NCBI GenBank assembly: GCA_959347425.1
Contig: OY365741.1
Span: 496,001 to 560,000 of the forward strand
From: an uncultured Amylibacter sp.
GTDB lineage: Bacteria; Pseudomonadota; Alphaproteobacteria; Rhodobacterales; Rhodobacteraceae
DNA: 64,000 nucleotides
Reading direction: 5' to 3'
The translations under genes were made by a program, and so were the position numbers. Every line of letters begins with the position of its first letter. Within the stretch, counting starts at the first letter, position 1. The notes under the pieces are model-generated. The model had not been told where the DNA came from, ran no database searches, and saw only the letters and a list, made by a program, of their open reading frames with translations. Below are positions 52,341 through 61,339 of the stretch, piece by piece.

Positions 52341-53756
52341 TTATGGTTTATAATTTTCTATATCGTTAATGATTTTCTGCATATCAGGCTCACGTACCCA
52401 CTCGTGACGGTTGTCATATTGTTCATGGATGTAGGCTTCAATCTCGCGAAAATTAGCCGTTAGAAAACTATATTCCAAAACATACCCACGGTTCGGGTCG
52501 GAGGTTTGATAAGAACTTAGGCGTTTTTTCACATCTGAAGCGATACCAACTTTCCACTCGCCCTTATATTGCGTGTTGGAAATAATATAAACATATTTCT
52601 GCACCCGCACATCCGCACCCGTACGAACAGGAGGCTCGGTTTCAAAGCTAACCAAATCATCTTTGAATAAAGAATCATCCTCCCACTCCACCTCTTTTTT
52701 CATACGTTCCCTGACAAGATCATAGGCCTTGACCGACACATCTATCCCAACCCATTTCCGTTTGAATTTTTCGGCAGCAACGCAGGTGGTCGCACATCCG
52801 CAGAACGGATCAAGAATAATACCACCCTCAGGGCAAGATGATTTTATAATCCTTTCCAGCAAAGCAATAGGCTTTTGGGTTGGATAACCCGTTGCCTCCT
52901 TACCCCGTGCGGGGGAAATATCGTTCCATAAATCCTGCAAGGGAACGCCTTCTGCATGAGTTAAATGCTTTTTATAATAATAAGGTCCATCCGCTTTTAA
53001 TTGAACAAGCATATTATCCTTAAACATGTTTTGCATCGTTTCAGGGCTAAATCGCCACGCCCTTTTTATCCCTTGAAATGTATAAGGTTTATTACCCCCC
53101 GATTCATTCGTGCAAGGTAGCAATCTGTATTCCCCGCGATTGTCTTTATATTTGTAAAATTCCTTTAAATAAGCCGCGTCATATGGTGTGAATTGCCGTT
53201 TATAAAAAGAGGCTTCAGACCCCCCGTACCAAAAAATAACATCATGCACGCTTCCCATAACTTTTGTCGCAAGGTTATGGGTATCCTGTCGCCGTTTCCA
53301 AATGATTTCGTTTTTGAAGTTTTTCTCGCCAAAGATGCAATCCAGCAAAAGTTTTAAATAATGCGACATGGTTGGGTCGCAATGCAAATAAAGCGCACCT
53401 GTGTCTTTCAAAATCCTTTTGCATTCTATCAGGCGAATTGCCATATAGGCAAGATAACAAAAGTTATAGGATGTCCGCCCCTCTATCGTTTGCACGGCGA
53501 TTAACAGGTCATGGACAGGGTAAAAATCCTCTTTTATATCCTGCAACCAATCCTCTTTCACATCTTCCTCGCGGAATATATCGCTGAAGGACGCACCCTC
53601 GGCATTGCTACCAATCGGGGCGGTGAAAGTTTTCTTTTTATTAAACGGCGGGTCAAGGTAGATTAGATCCACGCAGTCAGAATCTATCCCACGTAAAATT
53701 TCCAAATTATCATGGCAAAATATCGTGCGGTTTTTTATGGAATCGTTATTTAGCAA
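52341..53756 (-). CDS. DNA adenine/N4-cytosine methyltransferase fused to a GIY-YIG nuclease
   Basis: 471 residues. Beta-class methyltransferase: DPPF at 35-38 (LIYLDPPFNKK), YPTQKP at 291-296 and SAM motif DPFCGCATT at 316-324. The 18 residues around each motif are near-identical to those of the HNH fusion at 11574-12797, but the target-recognition middle (about 150-280) is quite different. Residues about 387-470 are a GIY-YIG/T5orf172-type nuclease: KYVYIISN, WKVGIASDVKKRLSSYQT (conserved Arg) and a later Glu in IEAYIHEQY. The start is a TTG at 53756 with AAGGGG six bases upstream. Inserted between prpE and dapD. Confidence 0.87.
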   Translation of the reverse strand: MLNNDSIKNRTIFCHDNLEILRGIDSDCVDLIYLDPPFNKKKTFTAPIGSNAEGASFSDIFREEDVKEDWLQDIKEDFYPVHDLLIAVQTIEGRTSYNFCYLAYMAIRLIECKRILKDTGALYLHCDPTMSHYLKLLLDCIFGEKNFKNEIIWKRRQDTHNLATKVMGSVHDVIFWYGGSEASFYKRQFTPYDAAYLKEFYKYKDNRGEYRLLPCTNESGGNKPYTFQGIKRAWRFSPETMQNMFKDNMLVQLKADGPYYYKKHLTHAEGVPLQDLWNDISPARGKEATGYPTQKPIALLERIIKSSCPEGGIILDPFCGCATTCVAAEKFKRKWVGIDVSVKAYDLVRERMKKEVEWEDDSLFKDDLVSFETEPPVRTGADVRVQKYVYIISNTQYKGEWKVGIASDVKKRLSSYQTSDPNRGYVLEYSFLTANFREIEAYIHEQYDNRHEWVREPDMQKIINDIENYKP

Positions 53757-53815
53757 GACCTGCCCCTTTGTTTAGACCTATGATAGCAGGTGCAGTAAGA
53801 GGTGTAAAGGTTAAT

Positions 53816-53978
53816 TGCGAATGGTGAATTATGAATTATGAGTGATTGGTTATTCTTGTTATTCGTTATCTAAAATAATTGGAGTTCGTTATTTTAGGTT
53901 ATTGAATAACTAGGCGTTCGTTATTTTAGGAAAGAAATTTGCCACAAAACCCAATTCACAATTCACAATTCACCATTC
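53816..53978. repeat. Second-type heptamer pair (GTGAATT family)
   Basis: Left arm about 53816-53845 (GTGAATT, ATGAATT, ATGAGTG), right arm about 53951-53978 (AATTCAC x3, CATTCAC). The interior has a repeated GTTCGTTATTTTAGG motif (about 53885-53935). It fills the 225-bp gap upstream of the methyltransferase-GIY-YIG gene and downstream of dapD. Confidence 0.7.
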
Positions 53979-53982
53979 ACGC

Positions 53983-54831
53983 CTAATCCCTCAGCAACGC
54001 ATTGATACTCGTCTTTGCCCGCGTTTTTTCATCCACCCGTTTGACTATCACCGCGCAATACAACGAAACCCCGGATTTGGAGGGCAAAGAGCCCGCCACA
54101 ACTACCGCCCCCGCTGGCACTTCGCCGTAAGAAACCTCGCCACTCTCGCGGTCAAAAATCTTGGTGGATTGCCCGATATACACACCCATCCCCAAAACCG
54201 CACCCGCGCGTACCACTACGCCTTCCACCACCTCCGACCGTGCCCCGATAAAGCACCCGTCTTCAATAATAGTCGGCCCCGCCTGCATCGGTTCCAAAAC
54301 TCCGCCAATCCCCACGCCACCAGATAAATGCACATTTTTGCCGATTTGCGCACAAGACCCAACGCTGGCCCAAGTATCCACCATAGTCCCGCTATCCACA
54401 TACGCCCCCAGATTAACAAAGCTGGGCATCAGCACCGCTCCAGGCGCGATATACGCCGATTTACGCACAATACTGCCCATAACCGCACGAAATCCAGCCG
54501 TGCGGAATTCATCCGCCCCCCAGTTTTTGAACTTTGAATCCACCTTATCCCACCAGTTGCCACCTTGCGCCGCCCCCGTTTGCACGGACATATCATTCAG
54601 GCGGAAACTTAATAAAACCGCCTTTTTCGCCCATTGATTAACGTGCCAATCGCCACCCCGAGGCTCTGCCACACGCAAAACACCCTTATCCAGCGCGTCC
54701 AAAGTCGCCGTCACGGCATCGCGGGTATCGCCCTTAGTCTCTGGCGTTAGCGCATCGCGGTTATCCCACGCGGTTTCAATCAGGGTTTCCAGTCCGTCTA
54801 GGTTCGTGTCTAGGTTCGCATTTAGGGTCAT
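53983..54831 (-). CDS. dapD: 2,3,4,5-tetrahydropyridine-2,6-dicarboxylate N-succinyltransferase
   Basis: Succinylates tetrahydrodipicolinate in the lysine/DAP pathway, downstream of LysC. 282 residues; N-terminal helical domain and a left-handed beta-helix of hexapeptide repeats ([53 protein letters not shown]). Family length about 275-285. Confidence 0.96.
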   Translation of the reverse strand: MTLNANLDTNLDGLETLIETAWDNRDALTPETKGDTRDAVTATLDALDKGVLRVAEPRGGDWHVNQWAKKAVLLSFRLNDMSVQTGAAQGGNWWDKVDSKFKNWGADEFRTAGFRAVMGSIVRKSAYIAPGAVLMPSFVNLGAYVDSGTMVDTWASVGSCAQIGKNVHLSGGVGIGGVLEPMQAGPTIIEDGCFIGARSEVVEGVVVRAGAVLGMGVYIGQSTKIFDRESGEVSYGEVPAGAVVVAGSLPSKSGVSLYCAVIVKRVDEKTRAKTSINALLRD

Positions 54832-54956
54832 TGTTGCCTCCTTTATTATGTGGCTTTTTATTTACCGATTAGCATGGTATATTTGCATGGTATAGAGGAA
54901 AACGACAAAACCGCAAGCCCCCAAGAAGCCCCCAGACCCAAAATAAAGAACCCACA

Positions 54957-55751
54957 ATGACGCGCAACCAAACGACCTTACCGAATGAGCAACCGAATGA
55001 ACAAACGCACTCCCCCAGCTATCGTTTGGCGTTTCAGGATGCGGATTTTCTGGCAAGAGAGGACTTGCGGGCTCTGCGGATTTATATGGAGATGTTAAAG
55101 CCAGAAATGGAATTGGTGGCACAGGGGATTAAATCCACGGTTGTTTTATTTGGCGGGGCAAAGGTTTTGCCCCCCGAACAAACCCCCAAAACCGACGGGC
55201 AGAAACGGCTTACTGCCTATTACGAACAGGCTCGGCGGTTTGCTTTTATGCTGACCAAGCAAAGCAATGGGGGCGAAAATGTCATCGTCACAGGCGGTGG
55301 TCCGGGCGTGATGGAGGCAGGCAATCGCGGCGCGAAAGAGGCAGGCGGGCGGTCAATATCATTAAACATAGTCCTGCCGTTTGAGGCTACACCGAATGCT
55401 TATTGCACCCCTGATTTGTGTTTTAATTTCCATTATTTCGCCACGCGCAAGTTTCATTTTTTATTGCGGGCAAAGGCGGTTGTGGTTTTTCCTGGTGGGT
55501 TTGGCACGTTGGATGAATTGTTTGAAACACTGACTTTGGTGCAGACAGAGCGGATGGCTCGGTTGCCGATTTTGCTGTTTGGCAGGGAATTCTGGGAAGG
55601 TTTGATTAATTTTGACGCACTGGTGGCGGCGGGGACGGTTGCCCCCGAATCGCTGGACTTGTTTCAATATGTGGAAACGGCGGAGCAGGCACTGGCGATT
55701 TTGGCGGAGTGGGATAATAACCCCCCAAATAATAAAAAGGAAACCCCCTAA
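54957..55751 (+). CDS. LOG-family (TIGR00730) protein
   Basis: 264 residues with the two LOG motifs, GGGPGVMEAGNRGAKEAG and PGGFGTLDELFE. The family releases cytokinin-type bases from ribotides or hydrolyses AMP, and annotations as lysine decarboxylase are wrong. N-terminal extension (about 1-65) is charged. It is divergent from dapD and overlaps the next gene by TAATG. Confidence 0.88.
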   Translation: MTRNQTTLPNEQPNEQTHSPSYRLAFQDADFLAREDLRALRIYMEMLKPEMELVAQGIKSTVVLFGGAKVLPPEQTPKTDGQKRLTAYYEQARRFAFMLTKQSNGGENVIVTGGGPGVMEAGNRGAKEAGGRSISLNIVLPFEATPNAYCTPDLCFNFHYFATRKFHFLLRAKAVVVFPGGFGTLDELFETLTLVQTERMARLPILLFGREFWEGLINFDALVAAGTVAPESLDLFQYVETAEQALAILAEWDNNPPNNKKETP

Positions 55752-57526
55752 TGTTTGACATTTTGCCAAACGGCTCGCATGCCATTGTCGCGCTATGTTT
55801 GGTCGCGGGGATGTTTGTTTTCTTCATCCGCGAGACCTACCCGAACGAGGTAATAGCCCTATCGGGCGCGGTTTTAATGATGGTTTTGGGGATTTTACCC
55901 CTGCCCGCCTTGCTGAACGTTTTCTCTAACCCCGCACCTTGGACGATTGCCGCAATGTTTGTTTTATCCGCCGCGCTCGTCCGCACGGGGATTTTGAACT
56001 TTTTATCGGGGGTGATGATAACCTATGGCAAAAGCTATCCGCGCCTTATTTTGGTGGCGTTACTGGCTTTCACGGCAGTGGCCTCCGCCTTTATGAACAA
56101 CACGCCGATTGTCGTTTTGATGATTCCGATAGTCATTCAGATGGCGCACGCCTTTGGCTGGTCGGCGTCAAAACTGCTGATTCCCCTGTCGTACATAGCC
56201 ATTCTGGGCGGTATGTGTACCCTCATCGGCACCTCTACCAGTCTGCTGGTGGATGGCGTGGCGCAGGAGGCAGGGCTGGCCCCGTTTGGGCTGTTTGAAA
56301 TCACGCCACTGGCGATTATACTGGTGGGCTATGGCGCGGTGTATCTGTGGCTGTTTGGCGGGTGGCTGTTGCCGAGCCGTAATTCCATGTCCGATTTCCT
56401 GCGTGATAAGACCGATATGCGCTATTTAACCGAGGTCATAATTCCAGAAGATAGCGGTTTAATTGGGGAATTAGCGGTTGATGTCGATTCGTTCAAACGC
56501 GATAATGGGCGGGTGATTGATGTCGTGCGAGGCGGCGAGTCCCTGCGTAAAAACCTACGCCAAGTGGTTTTGCAAATCGGCGATTGCGTGGTGTTAAAAT
56601 CGGCGGTGACCGAATTATTGGGCTTAAAAGACAGCAAAGATGTGCGACTGGTTGATAGGGTATCGTCCCGCGAGGCTACTATCATAGAGGCGTTGGTCGC
56701 CCCCGGATGTCATCTTATCGGGCGGACTCTGGGACAGGCGCATTTGCGGCGGAATTTCGGCGTGTATCCCATGGCGTTGCATCGTAAGAACCAGAATATG
56801 CAAGACCAGTTGGATGATATCGTCATTCGCATCGGTGATACTTTATTGTTGGAAGGTGCGCCCAGCGATATATCTCGGCTGTCCGAGGAATTGAATATGG
56901 TGGATATCAGTAAGCCTGTTGCCCGTCCGTATCGTCGCGGTCATGCCCCAATAGTCGTTGGGGTTTTGGGGTTAATAGTCAGTGCCGCGTTGTTCGGGGT
57001 CGCGCCGATTTTCGCGCTGGCGTCCTTGGGGGTTTCGGTGATTTTGCTCAGCCGTTCCATTGACGCAGAGGAGGCGTTTGCCGCGATAGACGGGCGGTTG
57101 CTGGTGCTGATATTTTCTATGTTAGGGATTGGCGCGGGGTTGCAGAACTCTGGCGCGGTTGTGCTGATTGTTAAGGCGTTGTTACCTGTTTTACAAGGGG
57201 CTTCGCCGTTTTTGCTGATTTGGCTGATTTATATGATGACCTCTGTTTTGACGGAATTGGTGTCTAATAACGCGGTGGCGGTGGTGGTAACACCCGTGGC
57301 GATTGGTTTGGCAGAGACGCTGGGTGTGGATGCCCGCCCGTTGGTTATTGCCGTGATGGTATCGGCGAGCGCGAGCTTTGCCACGCCTATCGGCTATCAA
57401 ACGAACACGTTGGTGTATAGCTTGGGCGGGTATAGTTTTAAGGACTTCTTGCGTATTGGCGTGCCGTTAAATATCAGCGTGGGGGTGTTGGCGAGTTTTT
57501 TAATACCGATGTTTTGGCCGCTTTAG
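55751..57526 (+). CDS. SLC13-family anion permease with RCK_C domains (second copy)
   Basis: 591 residues with the same architecture as 9687-11564: membrane half (1-200, AFMNNTPIVVLMIPI), two RCK_C domains (about 205-400, VIIPEDSGLIGELA and LVAPGCHLIGRTLGQAHLR), membrane half (405-591, LVSNNAVAVVVTP, GYQTNTLVYSLGGYSF). The NNTP and SNNA hairpins suit anion symport. Translationally coupled to the LOG gene. Its TAG stop is the first heptamer of an array. Confidence 0.88.
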   Translation: MFDILPNGSHAIVALCLVAGMFVFFIRETYPNEVIALSGAVLMMVLGILPLPALLNVFSNPAPWTIAAMFVLSAALVRTGILNFLSGVMITYGKSYPRLILVALLAFTAVASAFMNNTPIVVLMIPIVIQMAHAFGWSASKLLIPLSYIAILGGMCTLIGTSTSLLVDGVAQEAGLAPFGLFEITPLAIILVGYGAVYLWLFGGWLLPSRNSMSDFLRDKTDMRYLTEVIIPEDSGLIGELAVDVDSFKRDNGRVIDVVRGGESLRKNLRQVVLQIGDCVVLKSAVTELLGLKDSKDVRLVDRVSSREATIIEALVAPGCHLIGRTLGQAHLRRNFGVYPMALHRKNQNMQDQLDDIVIRIGDTLLLEGAPSDISRLSEELNMVDISKPVARPYRRGHAPIVVGVLGLIVSAALFGVAPIFALASLGVSVILLSRSIDAEEAFAAIDGRLLVLIFSMLGIGAGLQNSGAVVLIVKALLPVLQGASPFLLIWLIYMMTSVLTELVSNNAVAVVVTPVAIGLAETLGVDARPLVIAVMVSASASFATPIGYQTNTLVYSLGGYSFKDFLRIGVPLNISVGVLASFLIPMFWPL

Positions 57527-57599
57527 TTGTTAGTTATTAGTTATATTTATATAGAATCAAGACGTAAGTTTTATCTCAAAAACTGGTGGCAAGCGGAGG

Positions 57600-57628
57600 T
57601 TGCATAAAAAGATTATCAATGTTATAGA
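57600..57628 (+). promoter_or_regulatory. Promoter of the cassette Sel1 gene
   Basis: TTGCAT (57600-57605), 17-bp spacer, TATAGA (57623-57628), 38 bp before the ATG at 57667. The cargo is thus independently transcribed. Confidence 0.6.
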
Positions 57629-57666
57629 AAAACTTGATCCACTAAATTTTTAGGTACGATAAAAAC

Positions 57667-58065
57667 ATGGAAAATTTTGCTTTTATATTAGTTATTGTTT
57701 TAGTTATTTTAGGTGTTATATTTGGTATTCGAAAAATTCTTGCGGCTATCATCTTACCTAGATGGCAACGCCTTGCTAAACAAGGGAATGCGAATGCGCA
57801 GTATAATTTGGGAGGGTTATATGCACAAGGACAGGGCGTTCCACAGGATGATAGCCAAGCAATAAAATTGTTTAGCCTTGCTGCAGAACAAGGTCACACA
57901 AAAGCGCAATATAATCTAGCACTATTTTATGCCAACGGATGGGGTATGCCGCAGGATTACCGAGAAGCTGCAAAGTGGTATGAATTAGCCGCGAACCAAG
58001 GCAATAAAAAAGCACAGATTGCCCTGAATGCAATACAAGCACTAGGATACAACACCCCCAACTAA
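57667..58065 (+). CDS. Membrane-anchored Sel1-repeat protein (132 aa)
   Basis: One N-terminal membrane helix (about 4-22) and two Sel1 repeats (QYNLGGLYAQGQGVPQDDSQ, then YNLALFYANGWGMPQDYREAA). Related in repeat consensus to the Sel1 proteins at 34745 and 35486 but with a membrane anchor. AT-rich. Sits alone between the SLC13 gene and yebC inside a heptamer pair. Confidence 0.8.
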   Translation: MENFAFILVIVLVILGVIFGIRKILAAIILPRWQRLAKQGNANAQYNLGGLYAQGQGVPQDDSQAIKLFSLAAEQGHTKAQYNLALFYANGWGMPQDYREAAKWYELAANQGNKKAQIALNAIQALGYNTPN

Positions 58066-58092
58066 CAACTAATAACTAATAACTAACAACTA

Positions 58093-58121
58093 TTTACATA
58101 TCTGCCCGCGTGTTCTATAAA
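58093..58121 (+). promoter_or_regulatory. Promoter of yebC
   Basis: TTTACA (58093-58098), 17-bp spacer, TATAAA (58116-58121), starting at the very edge of the heptamer array and about 40 bp before the ATG at 58161. Confidence 0.65.
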
Positions 58122-58160
58122 CCCCCAAACCCCACCATCCAAACCAAAAAGGAAAACCAC

Positions 58161-58901
58161 ATGGCAGGACACTCCAAATGGGCAAATATCCAGCATCGCA
58201 AGGGTCGCCAAGACAAATTGCGCTCTAAACTATTTTCGCGGCTTTCGCGTGAAATCACCGTTGCCGCCAAAATGGGCGAAGCCGACCCAGATAAAAACCC
58301 ACGCCTCCGCCTCGCCGTGAAAGAAGCCAAAGGCAACTCCATGCCAAAGGACGTGATTGAACGCGCGATCAGCAAGGCTATGGCCACGGACGGCGGCAAT
58401 TACGATGAAATCAGGTATGAGGGTTATGCCCCAGGTGGCATAGCTATTATCGTTGAAACGATGACCGATAATCGCAACCGTACCGCGTCTTCCGTGCGGG
58501 CTATTTTTGGTCGTTCGGGCGGAAATCTGGCGGAAACGGGGGCGGTTTCGTTCATGTTTGATCGCAAGGGTTTGGTGGTTTATCCGTTCGCGGTCGCGGG
58601 CAGTGATGCCGTGTTTGAGGCGGCGATAGAGGCAGGGGCAGAGGATGTTGATAGCTCTGAATCCGGCCATGATATTTACTGTGCGGACAACGATTTGCAC
58701 GAGGTGGCGGGTGCGTTAGAGGCGCAGTTAGGCGAATCCGAATCAACGCGGTTAGTGTGGAAGGCGAATATGCTGACCGAATTGGATTTGGAAGGTGCGC
58801 AAAAGCTGATGCGATTGATAGAGACCTTGGAAGAGGATGATGATGTGCAATCCGTGACCTCTAATGCCGATTTGACGGACGAGGTTATGAGTGAGTTGTA
58901 G
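58161..58901 (+). CDS. YebC/PmpR-family protein
   Basis: 246 residues from the ATG at 58161 ([18 protein letters not shown]), the conserved family start; an ATG at 58110 adds a non-homologous leader across the promoter. Contains [26 protein letters not shown] core and an acidic C-terminal domain. Members act as translation factors helping at polyproline stalls or as DNA-binding regulators. In Alphaproteobacteria it is often beside ruvC, but not here. Confidence 0.95.
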   Translation: MAGHSKWANIQHRKGRQDKLRSKLFSRLSREITVAAKMGEADPDKNPRLRLAVKEAKGNSMPKDVIERAISKAMATDGGNYDEIRYEGYAPGGIAIIVETMTDNRNRTASSVRAIFGRSGGNLAETGAVSFMFDRKGLVVYPFAVAGSDAVFEAAIEAGAEDVDSSESGHDIYCADNDLHEVAGALEAQLGESESTRLVWKANMLTELDLEGAQKLMRLIETLEEDDDVQSVTSNADLTDEVMSEL

Positions 58902-58940
58902 TTATTTTTTCGGTAACGATTAACAAAAGGCGAGCCTAGA

Positions 58941-59423
58941 ATGACACTGGAAACGACCCCTAAAATGACCCTAGAAAAAATCCCCTACGGGCGGATGACG
59001 CAGGTGCAAATCGCATCGCTGGGTTTGCCCGAGTCTTGGCAAATCGCGATAAAAGATTACGTGCGGTTTGACGAGTTAGACGCATTAAATCACGTTAATA
59101 ACAAGGCGTATTTGACTTGGTTTGAAACTGTCCGCGTGATGTATATGATGGATTTGGGGCTGTCTTACAGCGACCCTGCCAGTTTGAAATTTGTCGTCCG
59201 CACTGCCTCTGCCGAATATATCCGCCCGATTTTCCTGCCCCAAGACTATTGCGTTTTGGCGCGGGTTTCCAGCCTTGGGCGCACCAGTTTTATGATGGAT
59301 TATGCCGTGTATTCAAACGGGCAAATCCATGCCAAAGGCGATAGCCAACTGGTTTTATTACAACCAGACGGGCAGAAATCCACGCCAATCCCCGATGATA
59401 TGCGTGTTCAAATGACGGGTTAA
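58941..59423 (+). CDS. Acyl-CoA thioesterase, 4HBT (hotdog) family
   Basis: 160 residues. Hotdog-fold motif VRFDELDALNHVNNKAYLTWFE (catalytic Asp and the long helix) and RPIFLPQDYCVLARVSSLG. YbgC/FadM-like. The natural acyl chain is unknown. The first 17 residues contain a short repeat (two MT-LE-TP blocks), so the ATG at 58968 is an alternative start. Between yebC and betB, with its own ribosome-binding site (AAAGGCGAG). Confidence 0.85.
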   Translation: MTLETTPKMTLEKIPYGRMTQVQIASLGLPESWQIAIKDYVRFDELDALNHVNNKAYLTWFETVRVMYMMDLGLSYSDPASLKFVVRTASAEYIRPIFLPQDYCVLARVSSLGRTSFMMDYAVYSNGQIHAKGDSQLVLLQPDGQKSTPIPDDMRVQMTG

Positions 59424-59439
59424 ATAACCATTTCACCCC

Positions 59440-59469
59440 TTTACAACCGCGATTAAATTTGCATACTAT
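59440..59469 (+). promoter_or_regulatory. Promoter of betB
   Basis: TTTACA (59440-59445), 17-18 bp, ATACTAT (59463-59469), 36 bp before the ATG. Confidence 0.5.
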
Positions 59470-59505
59470 CCCCACAAAACCAACCCAACCCAAAGGAACC
59501 CCCCC

Positions 59506-60966
59506 ATGCCCCACAATGCCCAACCCACAGCCAGCCATTATATTAACGGCGCGTATATTGAAGATGCCAACGGCAAGCCCATTGAATGCGTTTATTCGGC
59601 GAGCGGTGAAACCATCGCTCGGCTTCATTCTGCCACGCCGAAAATCATAGAGGCCGCCCTTGCCAGCGCGACCATCGCCCAGAAAATATGGGCGCAGAAA
59701 AGCGGAGTGGAACGCGGCCGCGTCCTTCGCAAAGCCGCCGATATTATCCGCGAGCGTAACCGCGAATTGTCCGAATTGGAAACCCTAGACACGGGCAAAC
59801 CCCTGCAAGAAACGCTTTATGTGGATGCGACTTCCGCCGCCGATGCGCTGGAATATTTCGGCGGATTAGCGGGTGCGTTGGGCGGGGAATACATCCCGTT
59901 GGGTGAAAACTGGGCCTATACAAAACGCGAGCCTCTGGGCGTATGTTTAGGCATTGGCGCGTGGAATTATCCCACGCAGATTTCGTGCTGGAAGGGTGCG
60001 CCCGCGCTGGCTTGTGGCAATGCGATGATTTTCAAACCGTCAGAGACTACGCCACTTTGCGCCTTAAAAATAGCCGAAATCCTTACCGAAGCAGGTGCGC
60101 CAAACGGGCTGTTTAATGTCGTCAATGGCTATGGTGAGGTTGCGGCGACTTTACTGCAAGACCCTCGTGTTAATAAGGTATCGCTGACGGGTTCGGCGGC
60201 GACAGGTAAGAAAGTTTATGCCGCGGCGGGCGCGTTAATGAAGCACGCAACGATGGAGCTGGGGGGCAAATCTCCGCTGATTATTTTTGATGATGCGGAT
60301 ATTGATGCGGCGGTCGGTGGGGCTATGCTGGGGAATATGTATTCGGCTGGGCAGATTTGTTCTAACGGCACGCGGGTGTTTGTGCAACGCGGGATTTTGG
60401 ATGATTTTCTGGCGCGTTTCAAAACGCGGGCAGAGGCGATAAAAATGGGCGACCCGATGGATGAGGCTACGCAAATGGGGCCGATGGTGTCCAAAGCGCA
60501 ACGCGATATTGTCCTTGGGTTTATTGAAAAAGGCAAGGCGGAAGGAGCGCGACTGGTTTGCGGTGGCGGTTGTGGTGCGCTGAACGATGGCTATTTTATT
60601 GAACCGACGGTTTTCGCGGATGTTGGGGATGATATGACGATAGCTCGGGAAGAGATTTTCGGCCCCGTGATGTCGGTTTTATGTTTTGATGATGAGGCGG
60701 AGGTGATAGCCCGTGCTAATGACACGGATTTGGGCTTGTCGGCTGGGGTTTTCACCCGCGATTTAACCCGCGCACATCGGGTGATAGATCAGTTGCAGGC
60801 GGGGACGTGTTGGATTAATTCTTACAATGACGCGCCTGTGGAGGTGCCTTTTGGCGGGGTCAAAGGCTCTGGCGTGGGGCGTGAAAATTCCAAGGCGGCG
60901 ATAGAGCATTATTCGCAGATAAAAGCGGTTTTTGTGCGGATGGGGGCGTTGGAATCGCCGTATTGA
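59506..60966 (+). CDS. betB: Betaine-aldehyde dehydrogenase
   Basis: Oxidises betaine aldehyde to glycine betaine with NAD+. 486 residues, the normal BetB length. Aldehyde dehydrogenase motifs: [31 protein letters not shown] (NAD loop), [16 protein letters not shown] (catalytic Glu) and [14 protein letters not shown] (catalytic Cys). Closely followed by choline dehydrogenase, giving the standard choline-to-betaine route. No betI repressor in the window. Confidence 0.94.
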   Translation: MPHNAQPTASHYINGAYIEDANGKPIECVYSASGETIARLHSATPKIIEAALASATIAQKIWAQKSGVERGRVLRKAADIIRERNRELSELETLDTGKPLQETLYVDATSAADALEYFGGLAGALGGEYIPLGENWAYTKREPLGVCLGIGAWNYPTQISCWKGAPALACGNAMIFKPSETTPLCALKIAEILTEAGAPNGLFNVVNGYGEVAATLLQDPRVNKVSLTGSAATGKKVYAAAGALMKHATMELGGKSPLIIFDDADIDAAVGGAMLGNMYSAGQICSNGTRVFVQRGILDDFLARFKTRAEAIKMGDPMDEATQMGPMVSKAQRDIVLGFIEKGKAEGARLVCGGGCGALNDGYFIEPTVFADVGDDMTIAREEIFGPVMSVLCFDDEAEVIARANDTDLGLSAGVFTRDLTRAHRVIDQLQAGTCWINSYNDAPVEVPFGGVKGSGVGRENSKAAIEHYSQIKAVFVRMGALESPY

Positions 60967-60973
60967 TGGGGGG

Positions 60974-61008
60974 TGTTAGTGATTAGTGGCTTTAATTTCT
61001 GGGTTCGC
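60974..61008. repeat. Short heptamer remnant and element E end fragment
   Basis: TTAGTGA-TTAGTGG followed by GGCTTTAATTTCTGGGTTCGCG, resembling the E-end fragments at 1363 and 33350. No right arm is visible before betA. Confidence 0.4.
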
Positions 61009-61010
61009 GA

Positions 61011-61178
61011 TTACTCGCCCTCGTATTTATCCAATTTTTTATTAATTTCATCAAATTGGCTATTAAGCCTATTTATTTTTGTATGAGTAGTCGCCATCCA
61101 CCAAATAGTGACCAAGAAAACCCCAACAATAATCAAAAACACAGGGGCATAGTCTGTAAGCAGTTGTTCAACAGTCAT
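61011..61178 (-). CDS. Small single-span membrane protein (55 aa)
   Basis: Between betB and betA on the opposite strand. The ATG at 61178 has TAAGGAGGATTG upstream, an excellent ribosome-binding site. Translates to MTVEQLLTDYAPVFLIIVGV-like start, one transmembrane helix (about 12-30), then a charged coiled tail (KINRLNSQFDEINKKLD). Shape resembles small subunit or holin-like membrane peptides. Family not recognised. AT-rich. A lone insertion that separates betB from betA. Confidence 0.55.
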   Translation of the reverse strand: MTVEQLLTDYAPVFLIIVGVFLVTIWWMATTHTKINRLNSQFDEINKKLDKYEGE

Positions 61179-61339
61179 TTTTCAATCCTCCTTAGGATTT
61201 GTACTCTATTTCCATATATTAGCATTAAAAAACACGAATGCAAGTGCTATTTTACAAAAAAACCGACAAAAACCCATTCGCCAATTCGCCCAAAATATGC
61301 TAACACCCCAAAAAAACCCGACAAAAAGGAACACCCCCC

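Larger units (their letters stand above)
57522..58093. mobile_element. Heptamer-bounded cassette with a Sel1 gene
   Basis: Left arm 57522-57545 (three TTAGTTG/TTAGTTA units), right arm 58060-58093 (ACTAACA/ACTAATA). The cargo is one AT-rich Sel1 gene with its own promoter. The next core gene, yebC, has its promoter directly after the right arm. Third example of a gene-carrying pair. Mobility is inferred. Confidence 0.5.
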
